NCBI GenBank assembly: GCA_033063855.1
Contig: CP093831.1
Location: forward strand, 3,596,001-3,660,000
Source: Smittia aterrima
Taxonomy: Eukaryota > Arthropoda > Insecta > Diptera > Chironomidae
Length of the DNA: 64,000 nucleotides
Direction: 5' to 3'
The notes under the pieces are model-generated. The model made no database searches and was not told the origin of the DNA. It saw only the letters and a list, made by a program, of their open reading frames with translations. The translations under genes were made by a program, and so were the position numbers. Numbering within the stretch: position 1 is the first letter of the stretch; each line of letters begins with the position of its first letter. Positions 42,801 to 57,500 of this stretch are shown here, in pieces.

Positions 42801-45800
42801 TAAATACAAATTTTTCTCGTTATCATTAAACATCTTACATGATTACATAATTTATTTCGTTACTCGAGTATGATTTGTTATTCTCGGGGAGGATCGGAGT
42901 GTGTGTGTGTGAAAGTAGCGGTGACATGTTTGCGTCCCATCAAAAGAGATGTGGTAATTTTTCCAACGTGTGGTTGAGCGGTGACAAGTGGAAAAATAAA
43001 ATATTTTCCTCTCGTTCCTTTTTTGCTTTAAAAACTCAACATTGAGGATTTGTCGAGAGAAATATGAAAACGTATCCGCTCGGTGGACGATGGCAAATCA
43101 TCCTGGACTCTTTTTGACTTGCGATTCGTTTATCTGTCACGAAGTATTGAAAAGCTTTTTGTCCCGTCGGCCCTGACGACTTCATATCTCTTCGTGATGT
43201 TCAAATAATTTCATTTAACTACGCACGGTTGAACAAAGGACAAACGAGTGAAAGTAGCGCTTCCCTTCGTACGGCATGTGTTTCTGAGTCAATATTTACT
43301 CAATTCATTGTACTCGGTACTTCTCTTGAGGTTGTTCTACGGCTTCATTCGTTTTCTCGTACACTTTGAACCGCTGAGCAGAGTCGTAGTGTAAATAAGA
43401 ATCTTTTTCGCTTCATTTTCTTCTGGATCCGTTTATGCCATCATGTTTACTCTTCACAGGTAAATAAAGGGCAAGCTTGGAATGAGATTAAAGTCGTTTA
43501 ACGACCTTCCATTAAATGAATTTATTATGAGTTTCGACTTGAAACTTTCGAGTAGTTCTGTGGACAATTAGAGTCACGCAGTGGTGAGCAAAATTTGATT
43601 AGGAAACAAAAACTTTTGTCTCTGTCAGGATCGTCTCTGCAAATTCATAAATCTCTCGGTAAAGCATTTTTAATGGCCACTTAATTTGTCATAAACGAGA
43701 AAAGAAACGAATGTGAATTATTTGCGCCGACCAGAGGCTCTCACTCTCAATATACGGCGAGCCGTAAATAAAATTTTTATATGCGCACTCATATTATGGA
43801 CAAGAATATCCGACGTTCGTGAAAAACTCATAAACTTAATGAATTTTTCAAGTGAAGCTCTCGTTATGGGGGGAAGAGGAAGAATTATCTTGGTAATAAT
43901 GAGCGGACGGAAAACGAGAAGATTTTAATGAAAAAAATAATCTTAATAGACTTCGAAATGAAACTGAATTTTAATGACCGAGTCATCATAAAAGCCGTGG
44001 AACTTAATCCGTCCAGTTCAAATATAAAGTTTCTTCATAAGCTACTTTCTCGGCAGACGGGAAGTAAGACAACTTGTGCACTCGTTGAATGTTTTTCGTT
44101 CGGATTATTTTCACTTCATTGCGCTTAAGCTTCTTATGAGTCAATACATTAAACAACTTGCCAACTATTTCCTTGTCGATTATCGGTAGAAATGTCCAGA
44201 GAGGATTAATTTTTCTTCGAAGGAAAGTTTATAAACTTGAGACTTCTCACTCGATATCTAGGTATCTTATGATGAACTATCGATTGAGAAATGTGACTTA
44301 ACTCACGAACTTTTCTCGCTTCGCTTTTCCTTTCCTCGAAGAAGAATCGAACAGTTTTAATCTTTGAAAGTTTCTTCATCTTCTTTCATTCCTTTTGAGT
44401 GAAAAAGAAAAACTTTGTTGAAGGAAGAAAGCAAAAAAAAAATTCTACAATGTCTGCAGAAAAGAAAGTTGAAAGTAGAAGCTCCAAACATAATTAAAAA
44501 ACTTAATAATTCACCGTAGACGCAAAAAAGATTTATTGCTCTTTCGACGTTGAACGAGTGGGAAGGATAATCAAATAATCACATCAAGACCAGGCCTGCT
44601 ACTCAATTTTTCCGCCACAACCGCACTTAAACGTATTAAACTAGAGAAAAACTTTTCTTTGCTCCAACAAATCTACAGCTCCCAGTTGGGAAAACTTTTA
44701 GATTCTTCAATGACAATGCCAGCGAGTAGTGATAGAAAGAAACTGCTTTAAGATTTTTTTTCTTTCCCGAGTGGGAAATCAATAGAGCAGAAAATGTCGG
44801 GATTATCAAAGATTCAACCGACAGCATCTTGTTGTTGAGTGAGATGAAAAATTATCCGTGTTGCGATGCTTCAAACTAAAAACGAGCTTTCCTTCTTCAA
44901 CTTAATCTTCATTTATGAGCGACTTTTATGATGTTTGGAGTTTCTGTTTTTCAGCGTTGAGAGAGGAATTCTGTTTCGTGTCGAGCTTTGTTATTTAGTG
45001 CACCGGGGAAGGAACTGAGACAATGAAAAGCACAGACTTATCGTGATGTTCTGTTGTCGAGTGGCTTTTGGAAAACAAACAGCAAGACAGCTTGATCATG
45101 ATGTTTTAATAATTCAGCGAAAATTATGCTTTTCATTCCTCAATGTTTGTTCTGTATTCTCGCTGATTATTGTTGCCCAACAACGCGCAACGTTTGAATT
45201 CCTCGCTCTCTTGAACCGCTAGATGCTGACTTAAAGCAATGCATTTACGCAAGACTTGACGTTTTGTTCTTGTCGCGAAGTTTGACAAAGGAAATGGTGT
45301 TTTGAATAAGGTTTCAAGTTTTTGTTTGAAGGTTTCCAGAGTGGATATTACACTTGAACGCCAAAATCCTTTCATTGCATTGTTTCTAGAAATTTCCAAG
45401 CACAATTCCACACTGAAACTTTCTCCATCTCTTGACTTTTATTTAAATATTTTTCATCTCACTACGACGACCTTTACTGACACATTCAACATTTTTCATT
45501 GTGATGACGGAAGAAAGAAAAGTTTTTTGTTTAATTCGATTGCTTCGTCGAGTGGGCTCGTGCCGATTCAAGGTCAAAACCAACACGCTGATGACCTCGA
45601 ATGACAGGACGAAAAATCGTCGCGCTCAATGATAATTCTTCTCCCTGTGCACTCAATTTTGGTCGGTGAGAGGGTAGGTGCTCTCTCGGCCATCACAGGC
45701 GATTACGTGACAAAATATCACTTTGCTCATAATTTAAATGACACATAATGGAACAACGGGACGCGATGAAGCGCGATGAAATTAATTTCATATGCGGCTA

Positions 45801-46321
45801 TTGTCTCTCGTAGCGGAGAAGCGCAGAGATTCTGTTGGAGTTGGTGAATGGTGATGATTAATTGTGGAATTATTTTTAATCGCTTAATTAAGGAATTTTC
45901 TCTCTGACTAACCCTTTAATACCTTTAAATGTTTGAGTTTAAGTTTACATATGCATTTCGATCTTCTTAATATTTAATTAGTTCACCTATCGCTACTCAA
46001 TAAATAATTAATTGGGTTTCCTCTTATTTTGGTTTCGTTTAGAATAAATTTTGTTAAATCTTAATTTTGCACTTCGCCTTTAAATATCTTTCTCCGATTA
46101 TAATTCAGCACTGACTTAAGCTTATAAAAATATTTTCTTGTTTGTCGTTAAGATTAATTGTGAATTCTTTCGGTACTCTAAACTCTGATGATGCATTTTC
46201 ATGAACAAGAGTAATTTTACTTTATTTACAAAACATTTTTTTTTTGTTCTTTTTAAAGTTTTTTTTTTCGTACTTGCAGTTAGTCAATCGTGCTGACTTA
46301 AACTCTCACAATTCGTCTTGT
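39891..46321. other. Long gene-poor region (probable giant intron or intergenic)
   Basis: 6.4 kb with no recognised exon on either strand. A TC microsatellite lies at about 41381-41395 and a GT run at about 42901-42911. A 165-codon open frame at 40486-40983 (+) has an ATG start but no recognisable domain or splice sites. No PfkB motif such as a GGVGRN or GAGD signature was found in any frame I read. Confidence 0.4.
41381..41395 (+). repeat. TC microsatellite
   Basis: Seven to eight perfect TC units inside a longer pyrimidine-rich tract. Confidence 0.7.
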
Positions 46322-49300
46322 TTAGATGTCATCGCAGCTGCAATCATTCCGACTGATGTCAGAGCCTTTGTAGTAGCGTAAGCTAGGATCACGATCGTAA
46401 GTGATTCGAGATCGTCTCCGGACTGTAGAAATGCTGTTGCTTCGGCTTGATTTAGCAGGCGCGCTCACTGGCGATCTCCAAGCCTCTCCGAATAATTGTT
46501 CTATGTAATACCGTAGTCAGATTTTGGTCACTGTTGGTGCATTTAGTAATCTGCGTCAAGGGGAGAAAGTTTATTGTATTAATATAAAATTCAACTGAGC
46601 ATGTGAAAGGATTTATTTGGATGAGAAAATAATTAAGCTTCGCATGTGTTCCAACCTACAAAAAGAGGAGATAGGACGAAAGTTCATATCGTGCTCTTAA
46701 ATTGCTTTCACCTCGACACATAAAACACTGAACATTTTTTTTTGTGTCGAACGAGAATTGATTGCAATAAAAAGACATTCGTGTCGCTTAAGTGATGGCG
46801 ACGATGACGACGCTCATTCGCTCTCGTGCATCATATCACGAATATATAAAATTGAAAGCCTCATTACAGTAAATTTCATTTCGCTTTATTTAAACCGTAT
46901 GCAGATAAACATCATGAAGGTTGATTTGAATTTAGATTGGTACGAAAAGCACCGCGACATTCGATGCTTCGTTGAAAACACGATATTGTTTAATTAAATG
47001 CGGAGAAGCGAAGAAATTGCAACGATCTCAATTTCATAAACATTTTTCGATTGTTCTCGTATTGTTCAAATTGCAATCATAGCAATGATGTTCATCTGAT
47101 AACGAATAAGCAAAGCATGTGAAGCTTGACTGCTTGGAGCTCTTTTGTCACGACATTCAAATTCATTCGAAGCAGAGACAATTCTAAGAACATATAATTC
47201 AATCTTTGTCGTACAATTATTCCATTTTCTCTAGTCGTCTTCTTTCCTGAAGCTGCTGCGTGTCTCTTTACCAAGATGTATGCCGCATTTTCGTATTCAT
47301 GAGTTTACATTCGCTTCTCCCCCTTTTTTTTCAATCATTACTCAAACATCTCATCGCATAAAATCAGAAACAGAAATTCGCAATGAAAAATGATTTATGA
47401 ACACGTAATGAATTTTCATTAATTTGGTTCGATGTGTTGAGGCTAAGGAAATATCTTAGTCTGTCATTTTGCAGGTGGCAAATTCGTGCGGGTAAAAGTT
47501 GTATCAACATAAAACTTTCACCTCGACAACCGACGCGAAAAAAACCTTGACAAAGAGTATTTGCGACGCTAAATTTATTCGAAATGTGCGATGGAATTTC
47601 TGTTTTCCACTAGAGACTTCAAAAGATATCATCCTCGTTAAATTGCTTTTAAATCTGTCGAAGAAATATTACGACGATGGCAAGGAGACTCGCGTGAAGC
47701 ATTCTTTAACGTAATAAAGTCTTTGCTTTTAGCATAAAACAGCTTTTTATTGAGTTCGAAGGGAATAAAAAAAGCTTTCGTTTCTTCACTTTCCCTCGAC
47801 CAACTAAAAACAGAAAGCGTTGTCATGAGAAGAAGTGAGAAAGACAGGGAACGAAATATCAATTTATCTTGCCCATGTGGTTGAAAAGAATTGTGTTCGG
47901 AATGAAAGATAAAGAGTCGATAATGGAATGGCAGATAAAAATTGAATTTAGTATTCCAAAGACAAATGTGAGTCTGAAGGATTATTGTCACAATCGTGCT
48001 GTTATGTTGAAGCTTTAGTCTCTCCTCCAATTCAATTTAAAACACCGATCCTTTCGATCTCTTCAATCGTAAAGCGATGCATTCATTGCAATAAGCGGAA
48101 AATTGTCTGCTGCAGGCATGAGCAAGCTTTTGACTGATTTGTAGCGAAGGATAGGTGAACTGAAAGGAATAGCGAGTAAATTGGATTTTGTAATTCAATT
48201 CAGTGAACGCTTATGACAACCCCGTGAGTGACATAACGATTAATTAAAAACAATAAGTCATTATCGCATTAATAACAGGCATAACGGAAAAAGGGATTAC
48301 GGAGGACGAGGTGTGCTACAAAGTATTTAATAATGAAGCTCACCTGTACGTCGATGTTTTCGTATCGAATTCGCTCAGTTCATAATTATTGTTTCCATTA
48401 CCGTTTATTGTCTTTGTTGTCGCAGATGTTGTTGCCGTGTTCATATCATCGACGATTAATGCACAGTTTGAATTAGTATCTGAGTCACAGCCATTCCCAC
48501 TGACACCTTGATGAGCTCCTCCACTACATCGTCCGTGCTCGTTCATGCAAGCGTAAAGCTGCTTGTGCTGCTTCGTGAATTGCGGAGTTGCGTCTGGATG
48601 ATGGTGGAGAAGCGATTCTCTTTCGCTCTCCACCGATCCTATCCGCGTCAACTCTCGATCTCTATTGCCGACTTTTGGCTCCATCCCACTACAAACTCCT
48701 CCATTAATCGGAATCTGTGAACGGTTTTTGATTCGATTTCAATGACGATTTATGATCGTAATGTTTCATCTCACCTGTTGTAGATGAGGCGGCTCACCCA
48801 TCTCAGCGTTCAATATCGATTGCGCCATCTCGGTTTGTAGCAGTTTGATTTTTTGAATCATTTCCTTAATCTCGTAGCGGAGAATACCGAGAAAGCACAA
48901 TTTCAAAAACGCTATAACGCAATAACCTAACACGAAGAGAATATCTGCTGTGTGCCTTATCCAAACTATTAATACATCAATACAACCCTGGGGGATAATA
49001 AATGAGAAAGCATCGTGTTAGTTGCCGGTAAAGCTTAGATTTATCTCATTTAATTTTCTTTGCCTTTATTCAACATACAAAAGAGACTTCGAATGAGTGA
49101 GTGCGAGGTAGACATTTCTTTTCGGATCAATAGTTTATTAGCGGCAAGGTGTTGCCGCAAGTTTGCGATCAATACAAGAACAGCTTTATCAGTCGACAAG
49201 CGTCAACCCATTTGCGCTTCCACAAATTTCAAGAAAAGGGTTTTGCAAAGGAGTAAACAAAATGATTTTGCATGGAAAGGCAGAGCATGAGAGCTCTTTT

Positions 49301-51582
49301 ACGACTCAATAGCAAACGATTCATAAATTTGAAGGATTAATAAAATTCTTGAAGCTTTCTCAACCCTTTTGAATATTTAAAGACGATTCTTCTTCATCGT
49401 CATCATCTTCACTGATGGGAATTGAAAATTTAGAAAGTTTTTGATCTCTGAGACGAAATCAGATTCACGGCAATAAGTCACACGACCCCAAACGTCGAGC
49501 TTTCTATTCTAAGAACATTGAACTCATTAAGCTTTGATTCTTCGATAAGCGTTGGTGTTTCTACAGAATAAATGAGTCAGATTATTGGACGCAGCAGTGT
49601 CGTCTCTCTCTCTCTCTTTAATGTTAAAGCAGACTGAATGATTAGAAGTAATAAATTTACCTGCGGGTAAACGGCACGACAAATCATTTTGTTTTCACTA
49701 TTTAAAATAACGTCCGAACTGCTCCGCGAACTGTCCTTCTGTATCACATGATTCCATGCAGCTCCTGCAATTTCGCTGATGTTTCTCTGGTGTTCTCGTA
49801 AGCCATCATCCGTGCGAAAGACAACAGGTGACGCAAGAGGCTTATGCGATATACTGATTTGGTCTGTGTAGTTCGACGAACAGCATGACGTCGGATATGT
49901 TCGGTTGGGGTTAACTGAAAAGTCCTGAAAAGCGGAAGAGTTGAGGCGGAGATTGAAATTGTGATTAGAGAACGGATAAGCTAACATGGAGATGAAAATT
50001 GATTAAATTTCATCATTGTCTCGACTCGAAGGCAATTTCGTAAACATGCTCGTTGTGAGTTTGAAAAAAGAGTTCTCCCAAATTCTTTGTCAAACGATTT
50101 TTTTATATAAACGAACGACGAGGGAAAACTCTTAATTAAATTTCATGTAAAGCACATAATTATCACTTAACGATATTTACGAGTTGATCCCTATGAGCTC
50201 TCGAGCGTTGTTAATTAAATTAGCACGAACAATGTTTGTCTTACTTGAGATCCAGTAACGCCGCAACATCGACCCTCTTGCTGAAGTCGATCCCATAACT
50301 CGGTAAAGTCTGTTGCGATGCCGTACTCGTGTGCCAAACGCGTTCTGTGTAGAAAAGTGAGAATTAATGTGTGCGCCTTAGAACTAAATTGACTTCCAAT
50401 AGCTTTCAATTAAGCTCTCAAACACCTTCGCTTTGTAAACATGAAAGCAATTCATGGTTGCAATCAATCATTCCGATCAAAAAAGAAAGCGATTTTTCTT
50501 TTCGGGTCTATTCGATTATCTCGTAAAGTCTTCGTAAAGAATCTACGTGATCAACGAATTGTCCCTAAACTGACAAGAGAAATCTCTCAATAGAATTAAA
50601 AGTCACTCACCTCAACACAGGTTGAAGCTCTTGCATGATTTTCTCAAACTTAAACATCCAAAATATTCCTAGAATCGCATCTCCTAACAGTAGAACGAGT
50701 AGTAGTAACCAGTAAGCGTTTAATAGTTTCTCAGATAATCTTAAGGCACCAAGACACCCTATTAATTGTAAGAAACCTGTAACGATCGAACGTTTAGTGT
50801 CAATTTCATGATAATCATATAACATTTACCTGATTGCACCAGCAAAGCTAAGTAAGCGTACACAAAACTCGGCTGCGTCAGATTCAATCCGTTTACGAGC
50901 AAGCGTCGGTAGTCAGCTAACAAGACTTTGCCAGTAACGCCACAAAAAATAATGACTGCCATTAATAACACAGCGTTGCATGTATAGATCCACAATCTGT
51001 AATACCTGCTCGGAACATAAAACAATTATGATTCCTGTCGTCAAACATTTCTCTCTCATCTACTCACCGCATGGCCTTCACGTCGGGCGAGTTGCTTGAT
51101 ATGCCCACGGGGGTCATGAGGAAACGTAGCTTTTTGCTTTTACAATCCTTTGCCGATGCAGTAGGCACTGGGCTCAAGTCGTTTAATATGGTTGCCACTG
51201 GTACCTGAAGTGAAAGTCATTGACATAAACTTTTAACATAAAAAGTTGTTTACACAACAAGAGCATGTGCTCTCACCTGTATTGTTGGTGGCTTCCGATA
51301 ATTATTCAGTTCAGTCAATAAAAACTTATTGGGATTTTGTGCTGATTGTGCGGATGGTAATGCCGATGGCGAGAGTATGGTCGAAGTGTCAACGGTAATG
51401 GGTAGAATGTGTTTGATAGTTTTGTCGATAGTACAACAGCTGCTGTTCGTGTTCTTGATGACGTTGAGATGATTGTTGGTGCAGTTGATGTTCTTCAGAT
51501 TGTTCAGGTTGATGTTGGTCTCTTTAGATACCGTTTCAGTAACGGTTTGTGTACTGCGAACTGACATAACCATCACAAACAT
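46322..51582 (-). CDS. Tetraspanin with long N- and C-terminal tails
   Basis: Exons in frame: 51582-51277, 51204-51068, 51005-50830, 50776-50611, 50344-50245, 49924-49661, 48987-48775, 48714-48344 (577 codons plus two bases), and a likely terminal exon 46500-46322. Four membrane spans are visible (CNAVLLMAVIIFCGVTG; FVYAYLALLVQSG; LLLLVLLLGDAILGIFW; ILFVLGYCVIAFLKLCFLGI). The large extracellular loop has the CCG motif (GRCCGVTGSQ) plus SCC, MIC and GC cysteines, six in disulfide-type positions. About 145 residues precede the first span and a Ser/Asn-rich cytoplasmic tail follows the last, both unusual for tetraspanins. The terminal exon (LFGEAWRSPVSAPAKSSRS ... SRNDCSCDDI) needs one leftover base but exon 8 leaves two, so a further small exon is missing. 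Probably a membrane organiser; the orthologue was not identified. Confidence 0.88.
46501..48343. other. Large tetraspanin intron region
   Basis: 1.8 kb between the eighth exon and the candidate terminal exon. By reading-frame arithmetic at least one more small coding exon (length 2 modulo 3) should lie here, but no candidate with two good splice sites stood out. A 130-codon open frame on minus (47638-48030) has no recognisable features. Confidence 0.45.
49603..49617 (+). repeat. TC microsatellite near a tetraspanin exon
   Basis: Perfect TC run about 45 bases beyond the donor of the tetraspanin exon ending at 49661, within its intron. Confidence 0.65.
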
Positions 51583-54500
51583 AGCCCGTCACTTTGTTGA
51601 ACCAGCACCTTGGCATAATATTTCCAGCGAAATCCTTTTGTTCTCACTTGCAATTTTATTTATTTCTTTTTGAGCTTATTTCTTGTTCTTCTAGTTTAAT
51701 TGTTTCATTTGTTCACTCACTAATTCACGATGATGATAAGAGATTCTCAAATTCATGACGTCAGCTTTAATTTCTTTATAATCAAGATGTCATGAGACTT
51801 AATTACGTTACAAGTTCTTTCGAAGCAGCAAGAAAACTTAATTAGCGAACGATGATAAATGCACTTCACTATCTCTTACTACGTCCACTTCGTTCACTCA
51901 GCTCAACTCAAAAGCGTAATGCAACACAAAAAGAACTGCACCAAGTCCTCAATGGCATTTCAATTGCAACTTTAACAACTTGACGATGCTTTCCATCTTA
52001 TTTCATAGTGCAAGACACGTTCAATCTTCAGATTCAAATTGCTGTTGGCTGTTTTCAAATTCATCTTCCCAGTTCGTGTCGCTTCAAATATGCTTGTCGC
52101 AGCTTTCTAAAGATTCAATTCATTATGGCAACACTCGGAGCGTTCTTTGTCAGCGAGAAAAGCTCAGGAAGCGAAGTGGCGATGAACGATCCGTTAGTCA
52201 TTTCTGATTTCGTGTCAAAGCGTCTTTCGTCGACGGGAATCTCTGCGAAGAAAAATTAAGAGAGCTTCATGATGTAAAAATCTCATTAAAAATATGAAAC
52301 GTCAAGGTGACAAGCACAATGATCGTTGGTGGTTGGGAAGACTGAGGGATTGATGAGGAAGCAGCTTTATATGTCTCCATCTCATGCGGCGCTCGTCGAC
52401 ATTGGTTAAGTTCTTGTACAGACCCTCGAGGAAATTTATTCATCGCTCACGAGTATTAATGTAAATATTCGATGAATATGCGACACCAAATGAACGTTTC
52501 ATGTCGAAACTTTCAGCTCTTCCCTCGTCTCCTGTCAATTTACATTCGTTATGTAAATTTCCAAACCATTTCAGCTTTGGAAATCCAACGACTAATTGCA
52601 TTCGACATGAGAAAATCTCAATTACATCCCGAACGAGATTTTCAATTAAAATTACTTCCGGAATGTTTTGATAATCTCGTTTAAACCCTTCTCCCACTTC
52701 AAGTTGAATTGTGAAGAACATTAAAGTATCTCATCGCACGATTTGAAAGGCATGAAGCAATAAAACTCTTCATGTGTATTAGAGACAACATCCTTGAGCT
52801 AAAACGTCGCTTGCATCTCACTAGGACACAAATATTTATTCAATGAAACAAAACGAAGAACGAAAGTCATAAATATTTATCAGTAAATAATTGTGATGCA
52901 GAGAAAATAAATAAAAGGTCAAGGAAAGCATTCGCTCTCTCCCGCCAAGTTCAGATAGAAGACAAATTTATTCCATTAGCCTTGAGGATAAATCTTACAA
53001 CAGTTTCTGAATGTATTTCCAACATAGATTTCTTCTTCTCCACCATCATCGGCCCCAAAAAAAAAATGCTTCGCCTTTGATCCCTCAACGAGAAGAAAAG
53101 AAGAAATTTGTGCGAAATGCGATTCGTGATTAAAGTGGGAGTGCTGTTGCCTGCTGCCCGAATGAATCTCACGAACCAAATACAATTTGAAAATTGTTTG
53201 ATGGAACAGACGTAGCGAGCGAACCCGTATAAAATCAAACGAGCTGACAAATGGCTTTTGCACCTCAAACAAAAGCGTGAAACTTCCTCTTCCATTGAAA
53301 GTAAAACGAGATTGAAGTGAAATTCGATTGCCAATCGAATTGGAATTCCAATGGGGTTCGTCTACTTGCTGCAAAGAACTTCAAATAAATTTTACAACTC
53401 AACTAAACTCGACGATGTCCAAAGGCGTTCGAGCGTAAGAAAAGTTTGCCGGTCTCTCTTTTTAGAATCGTGAAATTTATTTTCATTGTTCTTGCCATGA
53501 GCTATTACGAGAATAGTTGGAAGAATGCTTGTCGCGCAAGTTAAAAACTTTTTTCAAGAATGTTTGACAAGAAGTGGCTGCTGCTTTCAAGTTTCAATTC
53601 CAATGTTTTAAGCCTCAGAAGAATATGAACAAGAAAGTTTTCTTTCATAGGAAGTCATAATGAAATCAGCTTAATAAGATTTAAAGTGAATTATGCATTG
53701 CGGTTTCCGTGGAGCGAGGTAAAGTGAGTTTAAAATAACTCTGAAGTAGAAATTTTCAATTCAGCGTTAAACTTACTTGAATTAATATGCAAAATCTTTT
53801 CGAAAGCTGAGAACAATGGCGACGAAGGAAAACGAGGAAAATATTTTTGCTTTCAAATCTCTGGGAATATTTACTTTTCATTTTGCTTCTTCATTTGTAT
53901 GTTCATTGTGAAAGCTTCTTTTTTAACTGAGTTAAGATGAAAAGGGACAGTTCAACAGTCACGAAGACTTTTCACATTCGCTCTCCTCTCATCAGAAGTG
54001 TCATCATTAACAATCGATCCCATGGCAGTTTTGGAATATCAAGTCTCACTGATAGTAATAAATGTTTAAGGAAAAATGATTTAGTACGAATAACTTCCCT
54101 TGAGAATAAGGCTGAGAGGGTTGGAAGATATCGTTGATTGTTTTGTGAGAATTTACGAGGATTTTTCTTGAAATTACGTGCCGTCATCCTTTTTCTGCGC
54201 GACCGGACAAATTTATAACTTCTCACGATGATTTAAAGCGCAGAAGTGCTCATGACGTTTCCTTTTTCCGCCTAATAGGCTCCCGGCTTGGCCAGCAATA
54301 ACTTTACTAACGATGTAATTACTAAGAAGTTAGAAATAACAGCAAGAAAGCCCCGACAGTCGACAAATTGTGATTAAAATACGTTTCTTGACAGAATGTT
54401 TGTTAACGAAATGATTTAATAACGCCTTACGTTAATTTATCGCTGATGAATCAATTGCGTTGAATGAAGCGATTAAGCGTTTGGTACTAAGCTTGCAACG

Positions 54501-57500
54501 ACACCGCACGTCTCGAGTAAAAATAGCTCGCATCATCATTAGCTTTGATTAATCGCTCAGGATCATTGAGAATTCATGAGGGAATTTTTGTTCAGCTCTA
54601 CTTGACTTGACAGCTTTTCATGTTTTTTTTTTCGATACTCGGCAATCTTGTAGATTGCTTGTTATGTCTTGTTACTCCGACGCATCAAACGAGAGCGAAT
54701 AGATTACATAAACAAAGCGTATGATTTATTTATTGAAATGGTAAGAAAGGAAAAATCTTGTTCGGCTCATAAAGTTTCGAGAAAACACAATAAATCAAAC
54801 TGATATTTACCTAAAACTGGCGAGAAAAAAATCAAGAAAGTGAGATAAGGAGATGAATGAAACTCGGCTTCTTTATCCTTCAGAACAAAACAAAAAAAAA
54901 CGAAGTGTAATGCAAAACAATCTTAAAACATATAAATATTTAATGTCAGTTGTGTCGGCTTGTACGAGATGTTTACACGAGAACTCTAATCTCAAAGATT
55001 TGCTTACGATGCAAAATTCAATTTTTCAAGAGGAGGCAATCCTTTCTGAAGTCGCGTTGAGAATCAAAAGCAGTGAAGAAGTCAAAGAAACAAGTTTTTT
55101 TGCTTTTCTTGTTCTTTTTCGTTATTTATAAAGTACAGGCAAGCGAGAGAGATTAAATAAATATTTCAATAGTTGGCTACATTGCGAGATCTGAACTGGA
55201 GAACTTAAATAAACATTCCCTTGCTCGATTCTCCTGAAACGAACTTTTCCCAATGCTAATTTAATTTTCGTTCAGGTTTTTGCGGTTCAGTGGAGCATCA
55301 ATCTTCGATTTCTGCCATTTTCTCAATTCAATCCTCCACATATATTGTCAATAAAACATGTTCCGAAGATGATGTTCGTAAAAAATGTAAAATTGCTATT
55401 TGCTTACGAGGAATGAAGACGGCAAGATAAGTTCAGAAGCACGAATAAATTATTTATGTTTTTGAAGGCGAAGAAAAGAAGAAAGTCGAGCGAAAAGACG
55501 GAGCATCAACATCCCATAAGTAAACTTACATTCAATCCGTTTCTCAGAGAGAAAGAAGAAGTTGACTTGACTTTTGTTCTCGGTATTTCGCTGCTATGCC
55601 TGCCGGCGACGGGGAAAATCCAATTATTTGGTCACAGAATGTAAGGAAATGAATTAAACTTTGACAGTTTTATGCGCTCAAGCGAAAGGAATTGTAAAAT
55701 TAACATGAAATAAATTCGAAGCGACGATCGTAATTTATCTCGACATCACATACGCTTTTCTCCTTCTTTTCATTTGTGTACATTTGCTGAGATCATAAAC
55801 ATTGAATGTTTTCGAAAGTCTCCATCAAAGCAGAAGAAATGGCTTTTGATGAAGGCTCCCAAATCCAGCCCAGTTCGCTTCAATAGTCTTCTTTAGCCTT
55901 GAACATCAACTCTCGCTTTCATATCTCCACTCGCAACTTGTGAGTGGTAAAAAATACCTCAAAGATCATTTTTCAATCATCATCATCATCCCTCCACCCA
56001 CGGAAAAAGCCACCGAACGAAAGCGCCAAGTCATATGAATGAGAAACAAATAAAAATATGAAAAATGACTTTATTCGCGTTCGTTCCCTCGGTGCGCTGC
56101 TTGTTTTTCCTTTTATGTTCGTTCACAAAAATATTTGTTTAATATCATTAATACGACTTCCATCAACTTTCCGGTGCGATTTCGTAACAGCATCAAGCAG
56201 AATAAATCGATAAATGCTTTCGAGAACGAGAACGCGAGCCTCTCCCCAACCTAACGAAACTTATTTTCTCCTACCCTCGCTCATAAATCGGTCAGCGCTA
56301 AATGACAGCATAAAAGCTTTTAAAAAATTTTGTTGAAAAACAATTTGTCGCCTGAAAGTTTGCCAAAAACAATCAATAAGAATGAGAAAATAAATTATGA
56401 ATTTCTGCGAGGCTACTCGACGCCTTACGATACTCCCGCTGCGTGCTTAACAACGTGACATGGCTACGCAACATGAAGGCGATTGCGTAACATTGCTTCA
56501 TAGTGCCCTGACTTTTTAATCCTCTCCGCTCTGCCTCACACTGCTTTTTGATTGATCTCATAAATAAATCAATGGGACTACTCTCGGATTCGATTTCAAA
56601 CATATGAGAAGAAGAGTAAGTCAACTTACTGACCCTTTCCCTGCGTCATTTACATTCGAGCCAGTGATTCTGTCTTGTCCAGAAACTCAATTCTACGACA
56701 TGATTTGGCTGTAATGGAAATCAACCTTCTCCTTCTTCTTCCTCTCATGGTCTGTGTTCACAAATTGTTAAAGGACAATTGAAGTCTGTGGAAACAAGAA
56801 AGTTTTTCTCAACTCAACTTGAGAAGCTTTTTTTTATTTGTATTCGCTGTTTGTTTTACTTGCAAGACGACAGAAAGTTTGAAAAACAAATTATTTGTAC
56901 AAACAGACGTTAAGAATGGGAAATCGTATTCGTTTTTAAGAGTTTTTTCGAAAGAAAAAGTGGAAAAGCCAAAAGCTTATTCCTAATTTTATTTTCTACT
57001 TTGCACGACATTTCTTAAAGCTTTTTAGTTTTGATAACACTTTCTGAGAAGTTTCTGAGAAAATTCATCCAAGCTCTTAAGTCGACAAACCATAGACATG
57101 TCCTTAAGACATTTTTTAAAACACGATCGTCGAAAAAAGCCTTTCATCTCCGGAATTCTTAATTTTTATTCATTCTGCGTGTATTTTTGGCTTCTTTACG
57201 CAATTCGGATTGAAAAGAATTAACAATGAACCGTTATTTGAATCGAACAGCGACGTTAACATAGAAAGGCTTCCAACTCTCATGAGCACAGCATGAGACC
57301 GAACTATTGGATTTCGAAGGATAGCAGAGTTTAGATTGACTTTTCATGCAAATCATGAAATTCATTGGGATGTGTCGCAAATACGAAACTTCTCCATATG
57401 CAAAAAGGCTTTTTTCCGTCAATTATTTGTCATGTGGCGAAGGGTTGAGATTCAGCAATGACAAAAAGGCCAACGAGAGAAAAAGTTTCACTGTCAGGTA

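Noticed and set aside
47638..48030. 130-aa minus-strand frame inside the tetraspanin intron
   Set aside because: No splice sites giving the phase needed by the tetraspanin and no protein-like features.
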